From: Noviherbaspirillum humi
GTDB lineage: Bacteria; Pseudomonadota; Gammaproteobacteria; Burkholderiales; Burkholderiaceae_D
Reading direction: 5' to 3'
DNA length: 64,000 nt
NCBI RefSeq assembly: GCF_900188095.1
Contig: NZ_FZOT01000002.1
Span: 248,001-312,000, forward strand
Shown one piece after another: positions 52,483-63,432 of this stretch. The stretch's first letter is position 1. The number at the start of each line of letters is the position of its first letter. A program made the position numbers and the translations under genes. The notes below the pieces were generated by a model. It searched no databases. It was not told the DNA's origin and saw nothing but the letters and a program-made list of their open reading frames with translations.

Positions 52483-54156
52483 TCAGAATTCTTCCCATCC
52501 GTCTGCTGCCGCATGGCTCTCCTGCCGTTGCACGGAAACCAGGCGCGGCGATGGACGCACGATGGCAGAGCGAGCCGCCAGGGCGGGCTTGGCGGCGGCC
52601 GGCACGTTGCTGGCGTCGATGCGGAACACGCCCACCGCTTGCGCCAGGCGCGCCGCCTGCTCCTGCATGGCGTCCGAAGCGGCAGCAGCCTGCTCCACCA
52701 GCGCCGCGTTCTGCTGGGTCACCTCATCCATCTGGCTGATGGCCTGGTTGATCTGCTCGATGCCGGCAGTCTGTTCCTGGCTGGCAGCCGTGATCTCCCG
52801 CATGATGTCGGTCACGCGCTGCACGCTGTCGACGATCTCCCGCATCGTTTCACCGGCCTCGCCAACCAGGCGGCTGCCGCTTTCCACTTTCTCGGTCGAA
52901 TCACCGATGAGCGTCTTGATTTCCTTGGCCGCGCTGGCGGAACGCTGGGCCAGGCTGCGCACTTCGGCCGCCACGACGGCAAAGCCCCTGCCCTGCTCGC
53001 CTGCGCGGGCCGCTTCGACCGCCGCATTCAGCGCCAGGATATTGGTCTGGAAGGCGATGCCATCGATCACGCCGATGATGTCGGCAATCTTGCCGGCCGC
53101 GCTGTTGATCTCGTCCATTGTGCTGACCACCTGGGAAATCACCGCGCCCCCCTTCGTCGCCACGCCCGAGGCGGCTTCGGCGAGCGCATTGGCCTGGCGG
53201 GCGTTGTCGGCGTTCTGCTTGACGGTGGAAGTGAGCTCTTCCATGGAAGAAGCCGTCTCTTCCAGCGAACTCGCCTGCTCCTCCGTGCGTGCCGACAGGT
53301 CCTGACTGCCGGCAGCCACCTCGGACGAGGCGGTTGCGATGGTCTCGGTGCCGGCCCGTACCGTGCTCACCGTCTTCGCCAAGCTTTCGTTCATTCCCTT
53401 CAGCGCGCGCAGCAGCTGGCCCATTTCATCGCGGGTGTCGGCGTCGATCCGGCTGGTGAGGTCGCCGGCAGCGACCGTATTGGCGACCTTGAGCGCCTGC
53501 GCCACCGGGCGGGTGATCGACGTGGTGATCTGGTAAGCCACCGCGGCGGCGAAGGCGAGAATGCCGAGACCCAGGCCGATCATCAGGTTTCGGGTACTGC
53601 TGTAGGTCTGCGCGGCGACGTCGGCGGCCTCCTGCGTCGCATCGCTCTGCAGCTTGATCTCCTCGGCGATCAGCTTCTTGTACTCCACCAGCAGCGGGCG
53701 CAGCTCCACGATCAGGTAGCGCTTCCCATCGTCGACGGCGCCCGCATTCACCTGCCTGAACACCTCATCCTGGCCTTTCACGTACCTGTCGTTCAGCTCC
53801 GCCATCCGCTGCAGGATCTCCTTCGCTCTGGGGATGGTCATGGTGCGCTTCATTTCATCCAGGGTCTGCTGCGCCTCGCGCCGGGCAGCCAGCACCGCAT
53901 CCATCTGCTTCTGGCGGTCGGCCTTGTCGTCGATGAGGATGACATTGCGCATCGCGATGGCAATGTCATTGACGTTCGACTGGAGATTGTTCGACATCTG
54001 GATCTTCGGCATGCGGTCATGGACGATCACGTCGGTGCCGTCGCTGATCCGGCCGAGCATGGTGATGTTCAAGCCGACGATGAAGATCAGCATGAGGCAG
54101 ATCGCGCCGAAGCCGAGCGCCAGGCGATTGCCGATTCGGAGATTGGAAAGAGTCAT
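52483..54156 (-). CDS. Methyl-accepting chemotaxis protein with C-terminal tether
   Basis: A 557-residue chemoreceptor of the Tar-like 4HB type. It has membrane segments at about 13-33 and 188-210, a four-helix-bundle periplasmic domain (about 35-185), HAMP (211-263) and a signalling domain with [37 protein letters not shown]. The last residues are DGWEEF. This matches the xWxxF pentapeptide that tethers CheR and CheB in high-abundance receptors such as Tar and Tsr, so this receptor may help adapt the other one. Confidence 0.93.
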   Translation of the reverse strand: MTLSNLRIGNRLALGFGAICLMLIFIVGLNITMLGRISDGTDVIVHDRMPKIQMSNNLQSNVNDIAIAMRNVILIDDKADRQKQMDAVLAARREAQQTLDEMKRTMTIPRAKEILQRMAELNDRYVKGQDEVFRQVNAGAVDDGKRYLIVELRPLLVEYKKLIAEEIKLQSDATQEAADVAAQTYSSTRNLMIGLGLGILAFAAAVAYQITTSITRPVAQALKVANTVAAGDLTSRIDADTRDEMGQLLRALKGMNESLAKTVSTVRAGTETIATASSEVAAGSQDLSARTEEQASSLEETASSMEELTSTVKQNADNARQANALAEAASGVATKGGAVISQVVSTMDEINSAAGKIADIIGVIDGIAFQTNILALNAAVEAARAGEQGRGFAVVAAEVRSLAQRSASAAKEIKTLIGDSTEKVESGSRLVGEAGETMREIVDSVQRVTDIMREITAASQEQTAGIEQINQAISQMDEVTQQNAALVEQAAAASDAMQEQAARLAQAVGVFRIDASNVPAAAKPALAARSAIVRPSPRLVSVQRQESHAAADGWEEF

Positions 54157-54808
54157 TGCGATTTCCTGCTTGATGGTTCATGGCTTGCGCGGCAGCCTGC
54201 ATGCCCGGCGATGAAACGACGGACACGCAAGGGCCCGGCGGCGAACGCCGCTTTCGGCAAGACTTGGAGTGGGTTTTCGCCCGGCTGGGCGGATCAGAAT
54301 GGTTTGACGGCGTATCGCCCTCAACTCTCCTGCAGCGTCATTGCACCCGGAGAGGAAAGACTTTCCTGGTCAAATCCTGAGAAAAAATGGGCCATGGCTG
54401 CCGGATGACAGCGCCCTGCTTTGTCCACTGCTTCACTGTGTTGATTCTCCTTTTGGCGGGCATTCATGCGATGCCTTGGTCGATGCCGCATAGTTTCCTT
54501 GCGGAAACCAATATTACGGCGAATGTTGCCTTAACACGATGGCCAAAAGTTAAGAAGTGGAAGATTTTTATGCGGGTCGGCGTCAGGCAGCAACGTGAAG
54601 GTTACGTCCCTCGCTTTACCAAGGGAAAGCAGGGATGGCGCCCGCCGCGAACGACCGGGGCGTCGTGACAGGAAGGCTGTGTTGCAGGCAGGCTTGTCAG
54701 CGCTGGCTGTTCTGCGTCCGTGCTGATCGATGTGTGTTCATCAGCGCCGGCTCAGCATGTGATGACTGGCCATCCCTGCGGTCATGATTGCCGACAGCGG
54801 CCGTCGTC
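54157..54808. other. Intergenic region, no supported gene
   Basis: About 650 nt upstream of the chemoreceptor gene. A 93-codon plus-strand frame (54387-54668) has no ribosome binding site and a patchy composition, and is not called. The region likely contains the receptor promoter; nothing else recognised. Confidence 0.45.
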
Positions 54809-54949
54809 TTACCAGACGCCGCCGGTGTAATTGGCGCCGAACTGATCGCGATACTGCTCGTTGTGCTCGACGCGATAGCGGTAGTGGGAATAGCCGGCGC
54901 CGACCAAAATGGCCGTCCAGACGACGGATGCGATGACGAAGGTGAACAT
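54809..54949 (-). CDS. 46-residue single-pass membrane protein
   Basis: Starting at the ATG at 54949, the frame encodes MFTFVIASVVWTAILVGAGY then a polar tail with SHYRYRVEHNEQYRDQFG and NYTGGVW, ending in TAA. One hydrophobic helix (2-20) with the Tyr/Arg-rich tail outside the membrane is typical of small inner-membrane proteins. The codons look natural and the frame is the only clean one here. The ribosome binding site is weak. Not recognised. Confidence 0.55.
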   Translation of the reverse strand: MFTFVIASVVWTAILVGAGYSHYRYRVEHNEQYRDQFGANYTGGVW

Positions 54950-55086
54950 GGATAAGATGTGCCTGCTGATGCGACCTGAACGGATGCGTGCTACAAGGCC
55001 TGCACCACGGAGCTGAACGACTGGCTATCCCGGCATGCACCGCCGGTTTAGCTTGGCGGGCAGGGATGAACGACATGGGTGAAACT

Positions 55087-55177
55087 TGGCGGAGAGGGGG
55101 GGATTCGAACCCCCGATAGGCTATTAACCTATACACGCTTTCCAGGCGTGCGACTTAAACCACTCATCCACCTCTCC
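55087..55177 (-). tRNA. tRNA-Ser(GGA)
   Basis: The minus strand folds into a class II cloverleaf: acceptor GGAGAGG pairs with the 3' CCTCTCC region, D-arm, anticodon stem CGCACGCC...GCGTG with loop CTGGAAA (anticodon GGA), a long variable arm (TATAGGTTAATAGCCTATC region), T-arm with GGTTCGAATCC, and an encoded CCA end at 55087. The long variable arm and GGA anticodon identify serine. Confidence 0.93.
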
Positions 55178-55275
55178 TGGATTTGTGTTCGCGTTGCGCG
55201 AAGCCCCGCATTATAGCAAAGATTTTCCTTTTTGCTGAGCGAATTGATGCTCATCTTCAAGACTGCTGGAAACGA

Positions 55276-55303
55276 AAACGGCGCAGCATGTGCTGCGCCG
55301 TTT
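55276..55303 (-). terminator. Terminator of the acs gene
   Basis: A 13-bp perfect stem AAACGGCGCAGCA / TGCTGCGCCGTTT with a 2-nt loop, 31 nt after the acs stop. On the minus strand TTTTCGTTT follows. Confidence 0.75.
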
Positions 55304-55333
55304 CCTTGCTGCCTGAACCTGCTGCCGAAGACC

Positions 55334-57316
<1,983 letters not shown>

Positions 57317-57694
57317 CTTTGTCTCCTCGATTAATAACTTGGCATGAAGTTAAGCGTTCACTCTTACTCAGTCCTTACAGGCAAATTCCAGTCCAGCGGC
57401 TGGCAATGACGCAAAACGATTGCTGCCATTATCCTTGCTGGCCACCTGTCGTCGTGCTTGGCGAGCATTGGCAGCCGTGCCGTACGAATCGGCGCCATGC
57501 GACCGCTCCGTTTTCAAGCGGCACTGCGCCATCCCGCATTGGGAAGCTTGCCAATCTACTTATACTGCCGGCCACCCTTAAAATCTTGACCTATATCATC
57601 AGTGTTGCCATTGTTTGCATGCATGAATTCCGGCCGGCATGACGCCTTGGGTGTAGAATGCGGAGCTTTGTATTCCGTTAGGCATTCACACAGC
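57317..57694. other. Divergent intergenic region upstream of acs
   Basis: About 380 nt between the start of acs (minus) and the TIGR00645 gene (plus). A TAGAAT hexamer at 57654-57659 may be the -10 of the latter; its -35 is unclear. No supported gene. Confidence 0.4.
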
Positions 57695-58315
57695 ATGGAT
57701 ATGAAAGTATCGCCGAGCCGCACGGGCGAAGGCCGGATCCGTCCCCTGCCGAACCTGATCTTCATGAGCCGCTGGCTGCAGCTTCCGCTTTACCTCGGCC
57801 TGATCCTGGCGCAGGGCGTCTACGTGTACCACTTCTGGGTCGAACTGGTCGATCTGATCGGCGCAGCCATGGGCAACCAGGCCGCCCTGGAACATGTGCT
57901 GACGGCAGTGGCCGTGGATGGCACCGCCCGCCCGACGAAGCTCAATGAAACCACCATCATGCTGGTGGTGCTTGGCTTGATCGACGTGGTCATGATCTCC
58001 AACCTGCTCATCATGGTGATCGTCGGCGGCTACGAAACCTTCGTCTCGCGCATGAATCTGGAAACCCATCCCGACCAGCCGGAGTGGCTTTCCCACGTAA
58101 ACGCGTCGGTGCTGAAGGTGAAGCTGGCCACCGCCATCATCGGCATCTCGTCGATTCATCTTCTCAAGACCTTCATCAACGCCAACGCCTACGACGCCAA
58201 GACGCTCATCGCGCAGACGGTGATCCATGTCGTGTTCCTGTTCTCCGCCATGGCGATCGCCGCCAGCGACCGCATCATGGCTGGCACCAACGGCACCAAC
58301 AAGCACTCTCACTGA
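57695..58315 (+). CDS. TIGR00645/UPF0114 (YqhA-like) inner-membrane protein
   Basis: A 206-residue protein with about four membrane segments, starting with a conserved cytosolic PNLIFMSRWLQLPLYLGLILAQ and containing NLLIMVIVGGYETFVSR, SSIHLLKTFIN and IHVVFLFSAMAIAASDRIM, all typical of the TIGR00645 family. Function unknown. It lies 15 nt before the fumarase gene, and the two are commonly adjacent in betaproteobacteria. The ATG at 57695 begins shortly before the conserved part. Confidence 0.92.
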   Translation: MDMKVSPSRTGEGRIRPLPNLIFMSRWLQLPLYLGLILAQGVYVYHFWVELVDLIGAAMGNQAALEHVLTAVAVDGTARPTKLNETTIMLVVLGLIDVVMISNLLIMVIVGGYETFVSRMNLETHPDQPEWLSHVNASVLKVKLATAIIGISSIHLLKTFINANAYDAKTLIAQTVIHVVFLFSAMAIAASDRIMAGTNGTNKHSH

Positions 58316-58330
58316 CCTGGCAAACCCATC

Positions 58331-59866
58331 ATGACCATCATCAAGCAAGAAGATCTCATCGAATCCGTGGCCGCAGCCCTGCAGTACATCAGCTACTACC
58401 ATCCGGTCGACTACATTCAGCATTTGGCCCGCGCCTACGAGACCGAGCAGAGCCCGGCCGCCAAGGACGCGATCGCCCAGATCCTGACCAACTCCAAGAT
58501 GTGCGCCGAAGGCAAGCGCCCGCTGTGCCAGGACACCGGCATCGTCAACGTCTTCCTGAAGATCGGCATGGGCGTGCGCTTCGAGGGCTTCTCCGGCTCC
58601 ATCGCCGACGCCGTGAATGAAGGCGTGCGCCGCGGCTACGGTCATCCGGACAACGTGCTTCGCGCCTCCGTCGTGGCCGATCCGCAGTTCGAGCGCAAGA
58701 ACACCAAGGACAATACGCCGGCCGTGATCCACATGGAACTGGTGCCGGGCAATACCGTCGACGTGCAGGTCGCGGCCAAGGGCGGCGGCTCCGAGAACAA
58801 GTCCAAGTTCGTCATGCTCAATCCGTCCGACTCCATCGTCGACTGGGTGCTGAAGACTGTCCCGACCATGGGCGCCGGCTGGTGCCCGCCGGGCATGCTC
58901 GGCATCGGCATCGGCGGCACCGCCGAGAAGGCGATGCTGATGGCGAAGGAATCGCTGATGGAAGACATCGACATGTACGAGCTGAAGCAGCGCGGCCCGA
59001 AGAACAAGACCGAGGAACTGCGCCTCGAGCTGTACGAAAAGGTGAATGCGCTCGGCATCGGCGCGCAGGGCCTCGGCGGCCTGACCACCGTGCTAGACGT
59101 GAAGATCCGCATGTATCCGACCCATGCCGCCTCGAAGCCGGTCGCGATGATCCCGAATTGCGCCGCCACCCGCCACGCCCACTTCGTGCTGGACGGCTCC
59201 GGCCCCGCCTACATCGAACCGCCCGCGCTGTCCGAGTGGCCGGACGTGCAATGGACCCCGAACACCGAGCAGTCCAAGCGCGTCGACCTCGACAAGCTGA
59301 CCAAGGAAGAAGTCGCTTCCTGGAAGCCGGGCCAGACCCTGCTCCTGAACGGCAAGATGCTGACCGGCCGCGATGCCGCCCACAAGCGCATCCAGGACAT
59401 GCTGGCCCGCGGCGAGAAGCTGCCGGTGGACTTCACCAACCGCGTGATCTACTACGTCGGCCCGGTGGACCCGGTGCGCGAGGAAGCGGTCGGCCCGGCC
59501 GGCCCCACCACCGCCACCCGCATGGACAAGTTCACCGACATGATGCTCGAGAAGACCGGCCTAATCTCCATGATCGGCAAGGCCGAGCGCGGCCCGGTGG
59601 CGATCGAGTCGATCAAGAAGCACAAGTCGGCCTACCTGATGGCCGTCGGCGGCGCCGCCTACCTGGTGTCGAAGGCGATCAAGACCGCCAAGGTGGTCGG
59701 CTTCGAAGACCTCGGCATGGAAGCCATCTACGAGTTCGAAGTGAAGGACATGCCGGTGACGGTGGCGGTGGACGCCAACGGCACGTCGGTCCACAACACC
59801 GGACCGAAGGAATGGCAGGAGCGCATCGCCTCGACCATCGGCAATATCCCGGTCGCCACGGCCTGA
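58331..59866 (+). CDS. Fumarate hydratase class I
   Basis: A 511-residue single-chain class I fumarase. The N-terminal catalytic domain has RPLCQDTG, GAGWCPPGMLGIGIGG and IPNCAATRHAHF, whose Cys residues bind a [4Fe-4S] cluster. The C-terminal domain starts near TLLLNGKMLTGRDAAHKR and has YYVGPVDP and PTTATRMDKF. It converts fumarate to malate in the TCA cycle; such enzymes are oxygen sensitive. It lies 15 nt after the TIGR00645 gene and 13 nt before murI, probably one operon. Confidence 0.96.
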   Translation: MTIIKQEDLIESVAAALQYISYYHPVDYIQHLARAYETEQSPAAKDAIAQILTNSKMCAEGKRPLCQDTGIVNVFLKIGMGVRFEGFSGSIADAVNEGVRRGYGHPDNVLRASVVADPQFERKNTKDNTPAVIHMELVPGNTVDVQVAAKGGGSENKSKFVMLNPSDSIVDWVLKTVPTMGAGWCPPGMLGIGIGGTAEKAMLMAKESLMEDIDMYELKQRGPKNKTEELRLELYEKVNALGIGAQGLGGLTTVLDVKIRMYPTHAASKPVAMIPNCAATRHAHFVLDGSGPAYIEPPALSEWPDVQWTPNTEQSKRVDLDKLTKEEVASWKPGQTLLLNGKMLTGRDAAHKRIQDMLARGEKLPVDFTNRVIYYVGPVDPVREEAVGPAGPTTATRMDKFTDMMLEKTGLISMIGKAERGPVAIESIKKHKSAYLMAVGGAAYLVSKAIKTAKVVGFEDLGMEAIYEFEVKDMPVTVAVDANGTSVHNTGPKEWQERIASTIGNIPVATA

Positions 59867-59879
59867 CGCGCTTCGCCGG

Positions 59880-60758
59880 ATGACGGCAATCGACAGCGGC
59901 AAGCACCCGATGGGGGCATCTGACGGCAAGCCGAACCGCATGCCGTTGGATGCCCCCATCGGCATTTTCGATTCCGGCATCGGCGGGCTGTCGGTGCTGC
60001 GGCACGTGCATGCGCTGCTGCCGCAGGAGAATCTGCTGTATTTTGCTGATGCCGGCTTCGCGCCCTACGGCGGCAAGCCGGAAGCCGAGATCCTGGAACG
60101 CAGCGCCGCCATTGCCGGCTTCCTTCGCCAGTCCGGCGCGAAGGCGGTGGTGGTGGCCTGCAATACCGCGACGGCGGCGGCCATCGCCCATCTCCGCGCC
60201 TTGCATCCTGACTGGGCGGTGGTCGGCGTGGAACCGGGCCTGAAGCCGGCGGCGGCCGCCTCGCGCAGCACGGTGGTGGGCGTGCTCGCCACCGAACGCA
60301 CCGTCGCCAGCGAGAAGTTCCGCCTGCTGCGGCAGCGTCTTGAAGCCGAAAGCGCGGTTCGCTTCGTCTGCAGCCCCTGCCCCGGCCTGGCCGATGCGAT
60401 CGAGGCGGGGCAGCTGCGCTCCCCTGACACCGCCGCCCTGCTGACTCGCTTCCTCATGCCGCTGCTCGAAGCCGGCGCCGATACCATCGTGCTCGGCTGC
60501 ACCCACTATCCCTTCGTCGCCGAGCTCATCCATGCCATCGCCAACCGGGCCGGCCGGCCGGTGCAGCTGATCGACACCGGCGAAGCGGTGGCGCGCCAGC
60601 TCGCCCGCCTGCTGTCTGCACATGACTGTCTGCATGCGGCGCAAGGCCCCGGCAGCATCAACGCCTTCACGACCGGCAGCGCCGGTTCACTCGACGCCGC
60701 CTTCCACCGCCTGCTCGGCATGCGGGTTCAATCCATGGCGTTGAAGACCGCCAGCTGA
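59880..60758 (+). CDS. murI: Glutamate racemase
   Basis: A 292-residue cytosolic enzyme (typical length 260-290). It makes D-glutamate for peptidoglycan. Catalytic signatures are FDSGIGGLSVL (Asp), VACNTATAAAI (first catalytic Cys) and LGCTHYPF (second catalytic Cys), with FADAGFAPYGGK between. The first about 20 residues are an extension, so the true start may be an in-frame ATG at 59910 or 59940. It follows the fumarase gene by 13 nt. Confidence 0.95.
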   Translation: MTAIDSGKHPMGASDGKPNRMPLDAPIGIFDSGIGGLSVLRHVHALLPQENLLYFADAGFAPYGGKPEAEILERSAAIAGFLRQSGAKAVVVACNTATAAAIAHLRALHPDWAVVGVEPGLKPAAAASRSTVVGVLATERTVASEKFRLLRQRLEAESAVRFVCSPCPGLADAIEAGQLRSPDTAALLTRFLMPLLEAGADTIVLGCTHYPFVAELIHAIANRAGRPVQLIDTGEAVARQLARLLSAHDCLHAAQGPGSINAFTTGSAGSLDAAFHRLLGMRVQSMALKTAS

Positions 60759-60785
60759 CCGCATGGAAAAACCTGGCGCATTTAT

Positions 60786-60814
60786 TTGCCAGACTCAACG
60801 GTCTTTTGTATAAT
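60786..60814 (+). promoter_or_regulatory. Sigma70-type promoter of tRNA-His
   Basis: TTGCCA (-35, 60786-60791) and a perfect TATAAT (-10, 60809-60814) with a 17-nt spacer. Transcription would begin near 60821, about 56 nt before the tRNA, giving a short 5' leader. Confidence 0.8.
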
Positions 60815-60876
60815 CATTGGCTCCCTCGCAGCGCAATGCCGAAAGGCATCGCGACGCAGGGACAAGCAGTTTCATT

Positions 60877-60953
60877 GGTGGCCGTAGCTCAGTTGGTAGA
60901 GTCCAGGATTGTGATTCCTGTCGTCGTGGGTTCGAGTCCCATCGGCCACCCCA
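60877..60953 (+). tRNA. tRNA-His(GTG)
   Basis: Cloverleaf with acceptor GTGGCCG / CGGCCAC, the extra 5' G (position -1) at 60877 typical of tRNA-His, anticodon loop TTGTGAT (anticodon GTG), T-arm with GGTTCGAGTCC and an encoded CCA. Length 77 nt. Confidence 0.95.
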
Positions 60954-60969
60954 AAGAATTCAAGCACTT

Positions 60970-60995
60970 AGCCCAGTTTTCGGACTGGGCTTTTT
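60970..60995 (+). terminator. Terminator after tRNA-His
   Basis: Stem AGCCCAGT / ACTGGGCT with loop TTTCGG, then TTTTTG. It lies 16 nt beyond the tRNA. Confidence 0.85.
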
Positions 60996-61229
60996 GCTTT
61001 CTGGTTTCCTAAAAAACCTCGTGTAACCGCTGTGTAACCCGATTTGGGAAATATCGACCAATCTCTACTGCGTCCTACTATTTCCTGTTAGGACAGCAAG
61101 GCAGCGATGATTGCACCCTGCTCTTCGCTTTCGTAATCTAGCAACTATGAATGCTTTGCACTCACGTGCACTTACAAAGTCCAAACTTGCGTCCTTGAGC
61201 AGTGAAGGCAACCACTCATTTGGGGCCAT

Positions 61230-61472
61230 CTAATCGACTGTAGGCAAGCGTTCTACTATCAAGCTGATGGTGCGTCCACTCTGCAGAAATCTACGTTTTG
61301 CTTGATGAGCGTTTAGCGCATAAACCCTCACGTCCACCTTGCCGTCCAAGCTATAAACCCGAAAAGGATAAACGGGGTAGCTCCGTATCTGTTTGCCGCA
61401 GTAGGCGCAAAAGTTATTTCCTCGATGTCTCCCAGTCAAACAGGCCCATCTTTGCCAAAGGATATGAAGCAT
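61230..61472 (-). CDS. Small Cys-containing protein downstream of kup
   Basis: An 80-residue soluble protein with an AGGAAA ribosome binding site, starting 28 nt after the kup stop on the same strand. After a variable start it has NNFCAYCGKQIRSY (CxxC, possible zinc site) and a beta-rich half with FRVYSLDGKVDVRVYALN and RTISLIVERL. I do not recognise a family. Position suggests co-transcription with kup. Confidence 0.55.
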   Translation of the reverse strand: MLHILWQRWACLTGRHRGNNFCAYCGKQIRSYPVYPFRVYSLDGKVDVRVYALNAHQAKRRFLQSGRTISLIVERLPTVD

Positions 61473-61500
61473 CGTGGTTTCCTGTGCTGATAACTGCGCA

Positions 61501-63399
61501 TCAAATCTCTACTTGCGTACCGACTTCAATAACGCGGTTTGCCGGAATACGAAAATAATCGGCAGCATCTCGGGCGTTACGCGCCATGGTTGCAAATAGC
61601 GATTCACGCCAGAGCGCCATGCCACTGCCCACTTTCGGTATGACGTTTTGCCGAGCAACAAAGAAGGATGTCTCCATGGGGTTGAACTCTAGGCCCTTTT
61701 GTGAACACAACTCCAACGCACGTGGGATGTCGCGCTCGTCCATGAAGCCATAGTGGACATTAACCTGAAAGCAGTTCTCCCCCAGATTTTCCACTTCGAC
61801 TCGCTGTGTTTCGGGTATTCGCGGGATATCGGCGTTCAGCACGGTCAAGAAAATGGTTCGCTCGTGAAGTACCTTGTTATGCAGGAGGTTGTGCAGCATC
61901 GCATGTGGCACACCATCGCCTTCCATCCGGAAGAAAATTGCCGTTCCGTCGACTCGTGTAGGGGGACTTACAAAAAGCGACTGTAGGAAGTCACTGAGCG
62001 GCACAAGATGATGCTGCAGATTTTCGAATACTAGGTTTCTACCCTGCTTCCAGGTCAGCATGACGGTCATTACGCCGGCACCCAATACAAGCGGAAACCA
62101 GCCTCCGTGCGCAATTTTCAAGGTATTGGCAGCAAAGAATGCAAAATCAATGAGGAGGAAAAAGCCGGTAGCGAGCCAGCAGATGGCAAGGTTGTACCCC
62201 CATCCATAGCGCACGACAAAGAACGTTAGGATGGTCGTAAGTAGCATGGTGGCCGTCACGGCGATGCCGTAAGCCGAGGCAAGATGGGTCGAATCGCCGA
62301 ACCCCACTACGGCCGCCGCCACGGCTGCGAACTGTAGCCAGTTGATAAAAGGGATGTAGATTTGCCCCATTTCCCGCTCAGAGGTGTAGACAACCCGCAT
62401 GCGAGGAACGTATCCAAGTGCAATCGCCTGCTGGATAATGGAGAAAGTGCCGGAAATGGTCGCCTGCGACGCAATCACCGTGGCGACCGTGGAAAGTGCT
62501 ACGAGTGGATAAATGCTCCATGGCCCCAGTTGCTGGTAAAACGGGTTTGAGACAGCCGCAGGGTTCGATAGTAGTAACGCACCTTGGCCAAGGTAATTCA
62601 GCGCCAGCCCCGGAAACACCACTATGAACCAAGCCAGGCGGATGGGTCGTTTACCGAAGTGCCCCATATCGGCATACAGTGCTTCTGCACCAGTGAAGGC
62701 AAGCACCACCGCACCTAGGGCCAGAAAGGCCAGCCAGCCGTTCCTGACCAAGAACTGAATTGCGTGCCAAGGATTCAGTGCATGCAATATTTGCGGGTTG
62801 GCCAAAATATTGACCAAACCCATACCCGCTAAGGTAATGAACCACACAACCACAATGGGGCCAAACCACTTGCCTATACCTGCCGTTCCTCGGCGCTGCA
62901 AGGCGTAAAGTGCAAACAGGATGACTACGGTTAGTGGCACCACATAGGGTTTCAAAGCAGGTGTTGCGACTTCCAAGCCTTCTACGGCAGACAGTACGGA
63001 GATTGCGGGGGTGATGACGCCATCGCCAAAAAAGAGCGCCGCACCAATGAGGCCGACCATCGTAAGCGAGAAATACCAGCGCGATTTAGACGTCACGGAG
63101 GCAAGGGCCAAGGCAACCAAGGCCATGATGCCGCCTTCGCCCCGGTTATCCGCGCGCAGGATGAGCGTCACGTATTTCAGCGATACGATGAGGGTCAGGC
63201 CCCAAAGGATGAGAGAAACCACCCCCAGCAGGTTCGCTTCTGTCAGCGGCAAGCCGTGTTCCTGAGAAAAAACCTCCTTCATCGTATACAGCGGACTGGT
63301 GCCAATGTCGCCATAGACGATACCGATAGCGGCGAGGGTCAGGGTGGCAATACTGGACTTATGCAGCTCATGGGGAGCAGTGATGGCAGCGGTATGCAT
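61501..63399 (-). CDS. kup: Kup potassium uptake protein
   Basis: A 632-residue K+/H+ symporter (E. coli Kup 622). Twelve membrane segments fill the first 430 residues, beginning with LAAIGIVYGDIGTSPLYTMKEVF, the family signature; FFGDGVITPAISVLSA and the FTGAEALYADMGHFG stretch follow. The C-terminal about 200 residues are cytosolic. It imports potassium. It lies 33 nt downstream of a KdpE-type regulator, an unusual pairing since KdpE normally controls kdpFABC. Base composition is lower in GC than the rest of the window. Confidence 0.96.
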   Translation of the reverse strand: MHTAAITAPHELHKSSIATLTLAAIGIVYGDIGTSPLYTMKEVFSQEHGLPLTEANLLGVVSLILWGLTLIVSLKYVTLILRADNRGEGGIMALVALALASVTSKSRWYFSLTMVGLIGAALFFGDGVITPAISVLSAVEGLEVATPALKPYVVPLTVVILFALYALQRRGTAGIGKWFGPIVVVWFITLAGMGLVNILANPQILHALNPWHAIQFLVRNGWLAFLALGAVVLAFTGAEALYADMGHFGKRPIRLAWFIVVFPGLALNYLGQGALLLSNPAAVSNPFYQQLGPWSIYPLVALSTVATVIASQATISGTFSIIQQAIALGYVPRMRVVYTSEREMGQIYIPFINWLQFAAVAAAVVGFGDSTHLASAYGIAVTATMLLTTILTFFVVRYGWGYNLAICWLATGFFLLIDFAFFAANTLKIAHGGWFPLVLGAGVMTVMLTWKQGRNLVFENLQHHLVPLSDFLQSLFVSPPTRVDGTAIFFRMEGDGVPHAMLHNLLHNKVLHERTIFLTVLNADIPRIPETQRVEVENLGENCFQVNVHYGFMDERDIPRALELCSQKGLEFNPMETSFFVARQNVIPKVGSGMALWRESLFATMARNARDAADYFRIPANRVIEVGTQVEI

Positions 63400-63432
63400 T
63401 TTGTGAGGTGATAATCGTGGGTACGAAGAAAG

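Noticed and set aside
54387-54668. 93-codon plus-strand frame with a hydrophobic start
   Set aside because: No ribosome binding site, mixed composition and no recognisable domain.
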